Shown: in pieces, positions 18,088-25,683 of the stretch
Numbering within the stretch: position 1 is the first letter of the stretch
How the letters are laid out: each line of letters starts with the position of its first letter
Program-made: the position numbers and the translations under genes
DNA from: a virus
DNA: 64,000 bases
IMG/VR virus record: IMGVR_UViG_3300000956_000002
Location: 16,253-80,252 of that record
Strand: one strand, 5' to 3'
Notes under the pieces: model-generated
Databases searched by the model: none
Seen by the model: only the letters and a program-made list of their open reading frames with translations
Told to the model about the DNA's origin: nothing

Positions 18088-18303
18088 ATGATCGCCGCAA
18101 TAACTGGAGCATCGTTACTAACGGTCATCATCTGGTTGGTGGTGGCCGGTTTGATTTACTGGATTCTCGAATGGGGGCTCTCCAAGGTTGGACTTCCTGA
18201 GCCCTTTGCGAAGATCGCCAAAGTGATTCTCGTGCTGCTGGTCGTCCTGGTGGCGGTTAATGCGTTACTGATGCTGGTTGGGCGTCCGATAATCGTTTGG
18301 TAG
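18088..18303 (+). CDS. Small two-helix membrane protein
   Basis: 71 residues from ATG 18088 (a TTG at 18064 would add eight residues). Two membrane spans (LLTVIIWLVVAGLIYWIL and VILVLLVVLVAVNALLMLV) linked by a LPEPFAKIAK loop. This resembles small membrane proteins widespread in bacteria and phages. It could be a second holin-type protein. Its 3' end overlaps the opposing gene. Confidence 0.55.
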   Translation: MIAAITGASLLTVIIWLVVAGLIYWILEWGLSKVGLPEPFAKIAKVILVLLVVLVAVNALLMLVGRPIIVW

Positions 18304-18648
18304 TTCGAACGGAATACTGTTGGCTTCGCAGAGATTTTTGACGGCATCCTTTTCGGTGTGGCCCCACATGCAGCGTTCTGACTCTTCCATGATGCGGCAA
18401 TAGCCGGCGATGATTTCAAATGGGTCATCGCTTTTGCAGTAGGAACGGTGGTCGGAATAACGTTCTTTGCCGTCGCCATCAAACGGCAGTAACATCGCCA
18501 TCCATTTCGGAAACGCGCGCGTCGATTCTCCTGGGCAATTGTGCGTCCAGATGCCGTGCTTTTGCTTGAATACCTTGAGTTGAGATTTATCGCTTGGCCG
18601 CGGCGGATGATCTCGCGGCACTTCGAGGAGTAGGGGTTGGTTGCTCAT
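18265..18648 (-). CDS. Phage protein of unknown function, end of the replication operon
   Basis: 127 residues. Start 18648 overlaps the upstream stop as ATGA. Contains scattered Cys and Trp (CPGESTRAFPKW, ERCMWGHTEKDA), possibly metal-binding. Last gene of the minus-strand DNA-metabolism run, converging on the membrane gene at 18303. Confidence 0.6.
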   Translation of the reverse strand: MSNQPLLLEVPRDHPPRPSDKSQLKVFKQKHGIWTHNCPGESTRAFPKWMAMLLPFDGDGKERYSDHRSYCKSDDPFEIIAGYCRIMEESERCMWGHTEKDAVKNLCEANSIPFELPNDYRTPNQHQ

Positions 18649-19373
18649 TGTGATTTCCTTCGTTGAAATGGTCGCCGATTTTTTGGTTGATCACGCACCG
18701 GTATCCATTTGCAATTTGAAGGCTCGTAGTTGCCATTCACATCAACTCTTTCGATTGAATACCCAGGAGGACGCTCACCCATGTCCTGAAGGAAATTGTC
18801 GAAAGAATTTTTCCACCTATCACAGATAGCGATTCCGCGCCCGCCATAGTCTTTAAAAAATTCGTATTTGGGATTTAAGCACCGCGTTTTCATGTGACTC
18901 CAGCTAACATAGGCTGGAGATTGTTTGCTTCGACCGCGTTTGATTCTTGAGCAGCCGCACGATTTTCCGACCCCATTTTCAAGTTTTCTAAAAGACTTAC
19001 TCACTTCTGCGCCGCAATCACATTTACAAATGCACGAGGGATAGCGTTGATTTATGGGAGATCGAAAAGATAAAATCGTCAAACGACCGTATCTTTTCCC
19101 GATGTAATCAGTGAATACAAACTTCGTCGTTTCGACTGGAATGTTTTTTGTCTTTTTTCGTCTCAGACACCCACAGGATTTAAAATGTCCAAAATTCAGG
19201 CGGTATCCTTTAAGTAACTTTTCTGATCCGCAGTCGCATCGACACATCCATATAGCGTCCCGTTTTTGATCTAAACCATGAAAGGAAACGACCAGTAACC
19301 TTGAGAAGCGCTTGCCTGTTAAATCCACAAAACGCGAGTGGGTTGGCTTTCTGGAATCAACGATTGTGATCAT
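18645..19373 (-). CDS. HNH/AP2-like homing endonuclease relative
   Basis: 242 residues. Two zinc-ribbon-like repeats (WMCRCDCGSE...SCGC near residues 43-69 and CICKCDCGAE...SCGC near 113-140) precede a C-terminal block with YGGRGIAICDRW, MGERPPGYSIERVD and NCKWIP. This block is common in free-standing phage endonucleases. Expected to act on DNA as a selfish or recombination-promoting nuclease. Confidence 0.6.
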   Translation of the reverse strand: MITIVDSRKPTHSRFVDLTGKRFSRLLVVSFHGLDQKRDAIWMCRCDCGSEKLLKGYRLNFGHFKSCGCLRRKKTKNIPVETTKFVFTDYIGKRYGRLTILSFRSPINQRYPSCICKCDCGAEVSKSFRKLENGVGKSCGCSRIKRGRSKQSPAYVSWSHMKTRCLNPKYEFFKDYGGRGIAICDRWKNSFDNFLQDMGERPPGYSIERVDVNGNYEPSNCKWIPVRDQPKNRRPFQRRKSQ

Positions 19374-19474
19374 AAATTAATTCCCCCGCCGAGCCGACCA
19401 GGCTGGGACCGGGACGCATTTACAGTTGAGGTCTTGGAACCATGCGTTCCGCCAAACGTTTGGGAGGGAAAGTG

Positions 19475-19654
19475 TCATTGAAATCGTTTATCCAGCGCCG
19501 ACAAACCGCATGTGCATTCGCCACCTTTGCGCCGCGGACAAAAAAGCGCATGTCTCGCGTGACTTCGAACCCACGCTTCAAACCGCTCCAGGCGTCGAAC
19601 TTCGCGCTGGAGATTCGCTATGATCCGGTCAACGGTTTTGGGTTCGATGGACAT
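19475..19654 (-). CDS. Small Cys-containing helical protein (59 aa)
   Basis: Read directly from the bases: ATG 19654 follows the dnaB stop by two bases (TAACCATG) and the frame stops at 19475. The product starts MSIEPKTVDRIIANLQREVR and has a possible zinc-binding part (CPRRKGGECTCGL). Tight spacing to the helicase gene supports it. Function unknown. Confidence 0.6.
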   Translation of the reverse strand: MSIEPKTVDRIIANLQREVRRLERFEAWVRSHARHALFCPRRKGGECTCGLSALDKRFQ

Positions 19655-19656
19655 GG

Positions 19657-21132
19657 TTAATCTCCGTACGGCGTGCGGGCGTTCGATTCGTATGGAACAT
19701 TCGAAACTTTGCTGGCGCTCTCGTAGCGTGTGAACGATTTCAGGAACGTGAGATTCACGTCGCCGGTTGGACCATTGCGCTGTTTGGCGATCAAGAGGTT
19801 GATCGGCACGGCTTCGATCTCCTGCGGCTCATCGGCGGCATCTTCGTCCTCTTCGCGCTGCGCTTTGTAGAGCAAGCCGACGAGATCCGCATCCTGCTCG
19901 ATGGCGCCGGACTCGCGAAGGTCTGAAAGGCGTGGCTTCCGGTTTTTGTCTTTTTCGAGTTCCCGGTTGAGTTGGGCGAGGACGATCACCGGCACGTCGA
20001 GTTCTTTAGCCAGCGCCTTAATGCCGTTGGATATGATCGAGATTTCCTGCTGGCGATTGTCGAACTTTTTTCCCGTTCCTCCGTTCAAGAGTTGCAGGTA
20101 ATCAATGACGAACAGTTTGATGCCATGCTGCTGATACATTCGCCGGGCCTTCGCGCGCAGTTGCATGATGGACAGGCCGGCGGTTTCATCGAGATAGATT
20201 GGGGCGTTTGCTATTTTTCCGGAGGCCCCGGTGAGTCTTGGAAAGTCGCGTTCAGCCAAAAATCCATCGCGGACGTTCCGAAGGTTGACTCTGGCGCGCG
20301 AACAGATCGTCCGAACGATCAGGGACTTGCTGGACATTTCGAGGCTGAAGATTCCAACAGGCTTTTTTTCTTCGATGGCCACGTGTTCGGCGATGTTCAT
20401 GGCCAGGGCGGTCTTGCCCATCGACGGCCTACCAGCGATGACGATCATCTCTCCGCCCTTCAAGCCGCCGGTCATTTTATCGAAGTCTGGAAATCCAGTT
20501 CCGACTCCCATCAGCGCGCCGGCATTTTGGTGATATTGCTCAATCTCGTTGATAGCCTCGTGCGTTATAGCCTTGATCGATTTATCCACTGAAACGATGC
20601 GGTCCTGGCTGATCTCCAGAATATTCCGCTCTACTTCGTCCAAGAGAGCTTCCACGTCGCCTTGGTGCTCGTAAACCTGCCCCACGGCTTGCGTGCAGGT
20701 CTGGATGACCTTCCGAAGCAGGAACTTCTCGCGCAGGATGTCGGCGTAGTACTCGAGGTTGGCAGCCGACGGGACGCAGTTCATCAGCCCGGCGATGTAA
20801 GGCATGCCGCCTAAGGCTTCCAGTTGGTTGCGATCCTTCAGGTATTGACCGACGCCGATGGGGTCGATCAACTCGCCTTTATCCTGCATCTCTGCCAGCA
20901 CGTCGAAAAGCGCCTGGTGGCGCATGTCGTAAAACATCTCGCTGCCGCGGCGCAGTTTGTCGATCGCCAGCGGCATGCAGGTCTTAGGTTCGAGCAGAAT
21001 GGACCCAAGGACGCCCTGCTCGGCTTCGATGCTGTGCGGTGGCAATCTGTCCGCAACCTGAGGCATTGGTAGCGGGGATGAATCGCGGCGGCGCCGGCGG
21101 GGTTGCTCAAGCATTTGGTCGGGGTCCATCAT
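19657..21132 (-). CDS. dnaB: Replicative DNA helicase, DnaB type
   Basis: 491 residues, about the usual DnaB length. N-terminal helical domain with PPHSIEAEQGVLGSILL (~31-47), linker, then the RecA-like core: Walker A GRPSMGKTA (~234-242), the motif SLEMS (~263-267), Walker B FVIDYLQLL (~341-349) and QLNRELE sensor region. Unwinds DNA 5'-3' ahead of the phage fork in place of the host helicase. Start overlaps the initiator-like gene by 26 bases; a second ATG lies three bases further in. No intein. A host origin for this gene is likely given its similarity to bacterial DnaB. Confidence 0.95.
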   Translation of the reverse strand: MMDPDQMLEQPRRRRRDSSPLPMPQVADRLPPHSIEAEQGVLGSILLEPKTCMPLAIDKLRRGSEMFYDMRHQALFDVLAEMQDKGELIDPIGVGQYLKDRNQLEALGGMPYIAGLMNCVPSAANLEYYADILREKFLLRKVIQTCTQAVGQVYEHQGDVEALLDEVERNILEISQDRIVSVDKSIKAITHEAINEIEQYHQNAGALMGVGTGFPDFDKMTGGLKGGEMIVIAGRPSMGKTALAMNIAEHVAIEEKKPVGIFSLEMSSKSLIVRTICSRARVNLRNVRDGFLAERDFPRLTGASGKIANAPIYLDETAGLSIMQLRAKARRMYQQHGIKLFVIDYLQLLNGGTGKKFDNRQQEISIISNGIKALAKELDVPVIVLAQLNRELEKDKNRKPRLSDLRESGAIEQDADLVGLLYKAQREEDEDAADEPQEIEAVPINLLIAKQRNGPTGDVNLTFLKSFTRYESASKVSNVPYESNARTPYGD

Positions 21133-22030
21133 TGGATTTCCATTTGTCAGAGAGTTGAGTGTTGAGGTTTTTGATGTCTCTTTTTAAAGCTGCCCACTCT
21201 TCGCGCTTTTCCCGGTTGTGCCAGTCCCGGCCGGTTGGAGACTCGGATGAATGGCGATTTTCGAGTTCTTTAACCCTTTTCTCCTTCGCCTCGATGATCT
21301 TTGAGATGTCGAAGGTTGACATGGGTTTCGATCCATTCGACTCAGGCCACGCCTTGCCGGGATTGCGGTCCTCCCACTGGCATTTCTTCGACCAGGCCCC
21401 ACTGGCGTAGTTGTGCCATTTACCGACAGGTTGGCCTTGCCGATCGCGATAATTCCGCCCGACGGTCTCGTTCCAAAGGCTGTCCAAAAACTCAACGGTT
21501 GCCACCCTTGCCGGCTTTCCGACCGTGCAGTAAACAATTGCAGTAAGCGGGTTTTTAGCTTGCTCCAACGTCGGAAACCCAGGCGGAGGCTCAACATCGA
21601 AATCCCTACCCCCTGCACCCCCACCCTTCAAAGAAACTCCATCTCCATTACCAGAAGGTGGAGAGAGCGTTACAGGGTGCGTTACAGCATTGTTTAAACG
21701 CGCTTTTTGAACACGTAAACGAGTCTGGTTACGCTTCTTCCACTCGTTACGCATCCGGCGATTTATTAGCGTTACAACACCATCACGCTCCGTTACATCC
21801 GCTGCTCCGGTCTGGTCGAGTTCAGTGATGGCAAGGCTCAGTTCTTCCAATGTGCAACGTCCGGTCCGAGCCAAAACGGGTCGGGAGCCGGAGATTAAAC
21901 CACATCGGTCGTCAAGGTGCATCGCGAACACAAACTCCAGCCAGATCGATCGAGTAGCGTGACAACAGCGCGAGAGCTTCTCATCGCCAAGATGATCTTT
22001 CGGGAAGAATTGGAGGTAGGGAAATTTCAA
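21107..22030 (-). CDS. Replication initiator-like protein
   Basis: 307 residues if the TTG at 22030 is used. That start overlaps the upstream stop (TTGA) and gives LKFPYLQFFPKDHLGDEKL, a typical opening of phage replisome-organiser winged-helix proteins. An ATG at 22060 or 22147 would extend into the HNH gene. A linker rich in Gly/Pro (~130-165) separates the N-terminal domain from a C-terminal region with WNETVGRNYRDRQGQP and a charged helix. Lying just before dnaB, it probably recruits the helicase to the origin. Confidence 0.6.
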   Translation of the reverse strand: MKFPYLQFFPKDHLGDEKLSRCCHATRSIWLEFVFAMHLDDRCGLISGSRPVLARTGRCTLEELSLAITELDQTGAADVTERDGVVTLINRRMRNEWKKRNQTRLRVQKARLNNAVTHPVTLSPPSGNGDGVSLKGGGAGGRDFDVEPPPGFPTLEQAKNPLTAIVYCTVGKPARVATVEFLDSLWNETVGRNYRDRQGQPVGKWHNYASGAWSKKCQWEDRNPGKAWPESNGSKPMSTFDISKIIEAKEKRVKELENRHSSESPTGRDWHNREKREEWAALKRDIKNLNTQLSDKWKSNDGPRPNA

Positions 22031-22608
22031 GCGTACTTGCGGTGCATCTTCCCGTGGCATTGACTGCAAAGCCAAATTACATAAAGTGGTTTTGTGTAAT
22101 CCGGGTGGTGCATTTGAAGAGGATTGGAAGAGGAGCATTTTTCGCAATTTGAAAGGATTGGAATAATCCCTGACTTCGCCGCTTTGCGGGCTAGGCTGCG
22201 AGCTTTGAATTTGTGCTTATTGTGTAAATAGTAATTTCTGGAGTATTCCTTCCTCTGTAAATGACCGACTTTTGATTTTAAATGATCTGGAACACGGTTA
22301 TCCATCCCCCTACATGAAAGCCCGCAATATTTTCTTCTGAGTAAAGCAGATGGGGACTCGATTGAACCATCTGAATTAGTTTTTCGAACAAGCAAAGAAC
22401 CACAAAAAAGACAATGTTTTACGGGAGTAGGTTTTAATCGACAACTAACTCGACCATCACGCGGTTCTGGCGCGTTCATTTTCCTCCAAAGTTTAGAATC
22501 TTTCTTACTGCATTCCTTGCACTTATTAAGGTGACCGTCTCTCATTAGAGGGTGAGGGTAAAATTCGTCGAGCGATTTTTCGGCACCACATTTGAAGCAT
22601 ATTTTCAT
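22027..22608 (-). CDS. HNH endonuclease
   Basis: 193 residues. N-terminal zinc finger (CFKCGAEKSLDEF...CKECSKK, ~4-34), a second Cys set (CLFCGS...CGLSCRG), and a C-terminal HNH core with CEKCSSSNPLQMHHPDY and WLCSQCHGKMH. Such free-standing phage HNH nucleases nick or cut DNA and are often mobile. It is the first gene of the leftward replication run and has an operator cluster ~185 bases upstream. Confidence 0.8.
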   Translation of the reverse strand: MKICFKCGAEKSLDEFYPHPLMRDGHLNKCKECSKKDSKLWRKMNAPEPRDGRVSCRLKPTPVKHCLFCGSLLVRKTNSDGSIESPSALLRRKYCGLSCRGMDNRVPDHLKSKVGHLQRKEYSRNYYLHNKHKFKARSLARKAAKSGIIPILSNCEKCSSSNPLQMHHPDYTKPLYVIWLCSQCHGKMHRKYA

Positions 22609-22792
22609 TTCAATGAAACAAATCGCCCTTCAAAGCGCCGAACCTCACGCGGGCTGACAACCGGCCTGACGGCCTGAAATTTACCCAATTCGGCGCCTTG
22701 AAAGGCGGCTTTGCTATCCGGTGTCATTTATCATGGCAGCGTGAGATGCCGACCCCACGGTGAGAGTTTATTGTTTTTTACGCAAGGTTTTT

Positions 22793-22812
22793 CCGTCAAA
22801 TTCGGTTTACGG
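22793..22812. promoter_or_regulatory. Overlapping operator copies upstream of the replication operon
   Basis: CCGTCAAATTCGG (22793-22805) overlaps CGGTTTACGG (22803-22812). The 214 bases between the HNH start and the methylase stop hold no convincing gene. A hairpin at ~22697-22712 (CGCCTT/AAGGCG) may end the methylase operon. Confidence 0.45.
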
Positions 22813-22822
22813 AAACTTCTGG

Positions 22823-23533
22823 TCATGGGTTTTGGGGTTGGGTGCCTGAAAGAATTCTGAATGCAGTTGCAGCCACGATTGGAACTTGTCCATTTCCTGA
22901 TGCCGTAAGGCGGTCCAGTCGATTGGCCACCCCATCAACCATTCGCTCAACTGTGGGTTCTGCTTTCGACCCACATACGTTCCACGGCGTAAGGCTTTCT
23001 TCCTGGCGTTGGAACCGCCGCAATTGTCCCGGTCGCTCGCCCGCGGGGTAGGCCAAGACGAACAATCGTCGTCGCACATGTGGAGCACCAACGGAACATG
23101 CTGAAAACACTCCCCATCGCGCATCCATCCCCATTCCGGCAATGTCAGCAAGGACTCGGTTGAGTCCTCGAATAGCAAGGTCTGACGAGTTTTCAATGAA
23201 CGCGAATCGTGGTCGAACTTCGCGAATGATCCGCGCGAACTCTCCCCACAATCCTGAACGTTCACCTTCGATTCCGACACGGCATCCAGCCGGGCTGATA
23301 TCCTGGCATGGAAATCCGCCGCAAACGATATCAACGCCGCGCCATGGCTTTCCGTCAAAGGTTCGAACGTCGTCCCAAATCGGGAACCATGGCAGGATTC
23401 CGTCTCGCTGGCGTTGGAGGAGGATTTGGCGGCAGTAAGGTTCAATTTCGACCGCACAAACAGTTCGATGCCCGAGAAGCATTCCGCCGAGGATTCCACC
23501 GCCGCATCCTGCAAATAGGTGTAACTCATTCAC
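22823..23533 (-). CDS. DNA (cytosine-5) methyltransferase
   Basis: 236 residues from GTG 23533, which overlaps the previous stop; a longer read to 23605 is out-of-frame sequence of that gene. Motif I FAGCGGG (~7-13), catalytic loop GGFPCQ (~72-77), motif VI variant ENSSD in place of ENV, motif VIII PHVRRR and a final GNGQVP block (motif X-like). Short target-recognition region, as in phage solitary C5 methylases. Probably protects phage DNA from host restriction. No cognate nuclease is adjacent. Confidence 0.9.
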   Translation of the reverse strand: MNELHLFAGCGGGILGGMLLGHRTVCAVEIEPYCRQILLQRQRDGILPWFPIWDDVRTFDGKPWRGVDIVCGGFPCQDISPAGCRVGIEGERSGLWGEFARIIREVRPRFAFIENSSDLAIRGLNRVLADIAGMGMDARWGVFSACSVGAPHVRRRLFVLAYPAGERPGQLRRFQRQEESLTPWNVCGSKAEPTVERMVDGVANRLDRLTASGNGQVPIVAATAFRILSGTQPQNP

Positions 23534-23999
23534 CCCGCTCCTCCCTGACGCACTGTTCGTAGGCGGCGCCGAAGATTTGGGCGGATTCAACGCCGTTGGT
23601 TTCATTGTCGAGATTGGTGATCGTTATCACGGCGCCTTCCTGGCCTTCTGGCACGTCGATGATTTCAAAACTCCCCCTTTTGATGTGCTTCGAGGAATCG
23701 TTTGCGGGCAGCAATGAGGCAATCCAAGATTGTGGTGTATCCGTTATCCCCATCGCTACGGCCGTCCGATACGCGGAGTGCAACTGCGACTCCAAAGATC
23801 GAATTGCCGCGTTTAGCCACGCCTTTGTGTCGTCGTTTTGGAGGATGTATCGCTGGCCGTTTTTCCTCATGCCGATCTTCTTGTCGTTTTTCTTCGACGG
23901 GACTCGGCCCAGGTTGCGGATGTGAAGAACCAGCGGCTCCGAGGTTTCGCTGGATAAACGACTCACTGGCGTTTGGGAATTTGGCGAGGATGGATTCAC
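23526..23999 (-). CDS. RusA-like Holliday junction resolvase, possibly frameshifted
   Basis: 157 residues with GTG at 23999. The core reads VPSKKNDKKIGMRKNGQRYI, then WLNAAIRSL, and ends with GQEGAVITI, a pattern of RusA-family proteins, though the usual aspartate cluster is not clear. Another frame opens at ATG 24006, overlaps the upstream stop as ATGA and gives MTRESILAKFPNASESFIQR, a typical opening for such proteins, before losing sense near 23935. The original gene may therefore run 24006 to 23526 with a +1 shift. Activity uncertain. Confidence 0.5.
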   Translation of the reverse strand: MNPSSPNSQTPVSRLSSETSEPLVLHIRNLGRVPSKKNDKKIGMRKNGQRYILQNDDTKAWLNAAIRSLESQLHSAYRTAVAMGITDTPQSWIASLLPANDSSKHIKRGSFEIIDVPEGQEGAVITITNLDNETNGVESAQIFGAAYEQCVREERGE

Positions 24000-24002
24000 G
24001 AG

Positions 24003-24107
24003 TCATCGGTGTAAAAATTTCAATAGGACGAACCAAGCGAAAGCCACGACCGGTAGTGCAAGGATCACCAGGCAGAGAATCGCGAGAATGTTTTTGATGG
24101 TGTTCAT
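24003..24107 (-). CDS. 34-residue single-span membrane protein
   Basis: Read from the bases: ATG 24107 is three bases past the ssb stop and the TGA at 24003-24005 overlaps ATG 24006 (ATGA). The product opens MNTIKNILAILCLVILALPV and is one membrane helix with a basic end (LLKFLHR). Operon packing supports expression; role unknown. Confidence 0.55.
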   Translation of the reverse strand: MNTIKNILAILCLVILALPVVAFAWFVLLKFLHR

Positions 24108-24110
24108 GGC

Positions 24111-24575
24111 TTAAAATGGAACGTCATCTTCGGCGTCAGGTGGTGTGTCATCCGACGGCGGTGGTGGAGTTGGTCGCGCGGGAGTTGATCTACCTGTCGG
24201 CACGCCGGCAGTCGGTGGTCGCGGCGAACTTGGCCGTTCCGAAGAGGCGGATTGTCGATCGAGAAACTGAATCGAGTCGCCAACGCATTTCAGTTTCGTG
24301 TAGGTCTTTCCGTTGGACTCCCACGAATCGAGTTTCAGTCGAGCATCCACGTCAACGAGCGAACCGGCTCGGCAGTATTGCGAAATGGCTTCCGCGGTTT
24401 TTCCGAAGAAATCGACTTCGACAATGGCGATCTCTTCTTTGTCCTGGCCTTTGTAATTGTAGGAGCGCTGAGTCTCGATCGAGATCGTCGTCAGCGTCGT
24501 CTGGCCGACAGGTTTACTAACTGGCGCTTGCGTGAGGACACCAAGCAGGGAGACGCGATTTCGGGAGGGTTTCAT
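24111..24575 (-). CDS. ssb: Single-stranded DNA-binding protein
   Basis: 154 residues. OB fold at ~1-108 starting RNRVSLLGVLTQAPV, with ETQRSYNYKGQDKEE, VDFFGKTAE and YTKLKCVGDSIQFLD. A Pro/Thr/Ser-rich tail ends in the acidic tip DAEDDVPF, which in SSB recruits repair and replication partners. Coats single strands during phage replication and recombination. Sits between the PD-(D/E)XK nuclease and recombination genes. Confidence 0.93.
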   Translation of the reverse strand: MKPSRNRVSLLGVLTQAPVSKPVGQTTLTTISIETQRSYNYKGQDKEEIAIVEVDFFGKTAEAISQYCRAGSLVDVDARLKLDSWESNGKTYTKLKCVGDSIQFLDRQSASSERPSSPRPPTAGVPTGRSTPARPTPPPPSDDTPPDAEDDVPF

Positions 24576-25682
24576 TTATTCTTTTCGTTTCAACTGTGGT
24601 TCCGGTTTCTCGCCGACCTCGACGCACCCGTCTAAAATCTGATCCATCATTTCGTCCAGCGCCTTGCCGTAAAGCCCCGTCGCTTTCCAGATCAGCCCTT
24701 TGAGCCCACGCGCTTCCTCGCCGTGCTTCTTCGTTTCCTTCTTCGCCTCGCCCTTCGTGATGCCGCATTCCTGCTGGAAATCTTTGAGCGTCACGCCCAG
24801 AGCTTTCACGCGTTCAAATACCTCCGGCAATTCGACGATGGTTTCACGTGGTGTGCCGTCCTTCAGAAAATAACCAGGCACGTCCTCGTTGGCTTTTAGA
24901 CGCCTTTTGGCTTCAGCGCGCAAATCGTTCACGATCGCTTCGATGCGTGGAATGAGCCCAAGATGGACTGAAAGTTCAGCGCCGGTTAGTGCTGGAATTG
25001 TTGACGTATCTGTTCTCGATACAGCCAAATTTAGATTCAAGCGTTCAGGACAACGGAGGCGCGCGCGGCAATACTTGCATTGGCGTTCACCGGGAACCCG
25101 CGGCGCATCCGGTATCTCGGCCGCAGCGATGATCTCCTGAATCTTCAGCAGCGCAGCGCCAGCGGTTTCCAGCGTGTAGGTCGCCGTCTCTTTGATGGCC
25201 CCGAAGCGCGGGATAATCGCGACCGTTACCTCAGCAACCCCGTATTTGTGAATCACGAGGATTGCCAACGTCGCCAACTGCGGATTCTCTGGCGCTGTCG
25301 TGACCGGCAGAAACCCGGATTTGAAATCGATGCACAGCGCTTTTCCGTCCTTCAAATAAACGCGGTCAGGCTGGCCGGAGAAGTCGTCGTTAAACCAGAT
25401 TCGCTCTTCGGCGATGAAGTTGTTCGTATCAAACCCATGCCGCTCCACGAGTTGATGCGCCTTGCGGCTCATGTGCTCGTAGGTGGATTGTTCTTCGCTA
25501 GACAGTTCGAGTAGCGCCTCAGTGTCACCCGCCAAGGCCGCGTGGATTCGTATCCCAGATTCCTTCACGTCCTCGGCGGCGTCGAGTTCTGGAAGTCCCT
25601 CCTGAGCATTGCGCGATCCAGGGCAGAGATATGCCTGCTCCACGGCACTCGCGCTCATTTTTCCTTGACGTGGGTCGCTCAT
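24576..25682 (-). CDS. PD-(D/E)XK nuclease, DUF2800/RecB-like
   Basis: 368 residues from ATG 25682. Opening SASAVEQAYLCPGSRNAQ, then SGQPDRVYLKDGKALCIDFKSG (motifs II-III: D...DFK), NPQLATLAI, and a Cys motif GERQCKYCRARLRCPE near the middle, which in related proteins binds an Fe-S cluster or zinc. The C-terminus is a charged helical region. In phages this family accompanies an SMC-like ATPase and an annealing protein and processes DNA ends for recombination. Confidence 0.8.
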   Translation of the reverse strand: MSDPRQGKMSASAVEQAYLCPGSRNAQEGLPELDAAEDVKESGIRIHAALAGDTEALLELSSEEQSTYEHMSRKAHQLVERHGFDTNNFIAEERIWFNDDFSGQPDRVYLKDGKALCIDFKSGFLPVTTAPENPQLATLAILVIHKYGVAEVTVAIIPRFGAIKETATYTLETAGAALLKIQEIIAAAEIPDAPRVPGERQCKYCRARLRCPERLNLNLAVSRTDTSTIPALTGAELSVHLGLIPRIEAIVNDLRAEAKRRLKANEDVPGYFLKDGTPRETIVELPEVFERVKALGVTLKDFQQECGITKGEAKKETKKHGEEARGLKGLIWKATGLYGKALDEMMDQILDGCVEVGEKPEPQLKRKE

Positions 25683-25683
25683 G

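Noticed and set aside
22807-23529. 240-codon frame overlapping the cytosine methylase on the same strand
   Set aside because: It lacks any methylase motif, while the other frame holds FAGCGG, GFPCQ and PHVRRR.
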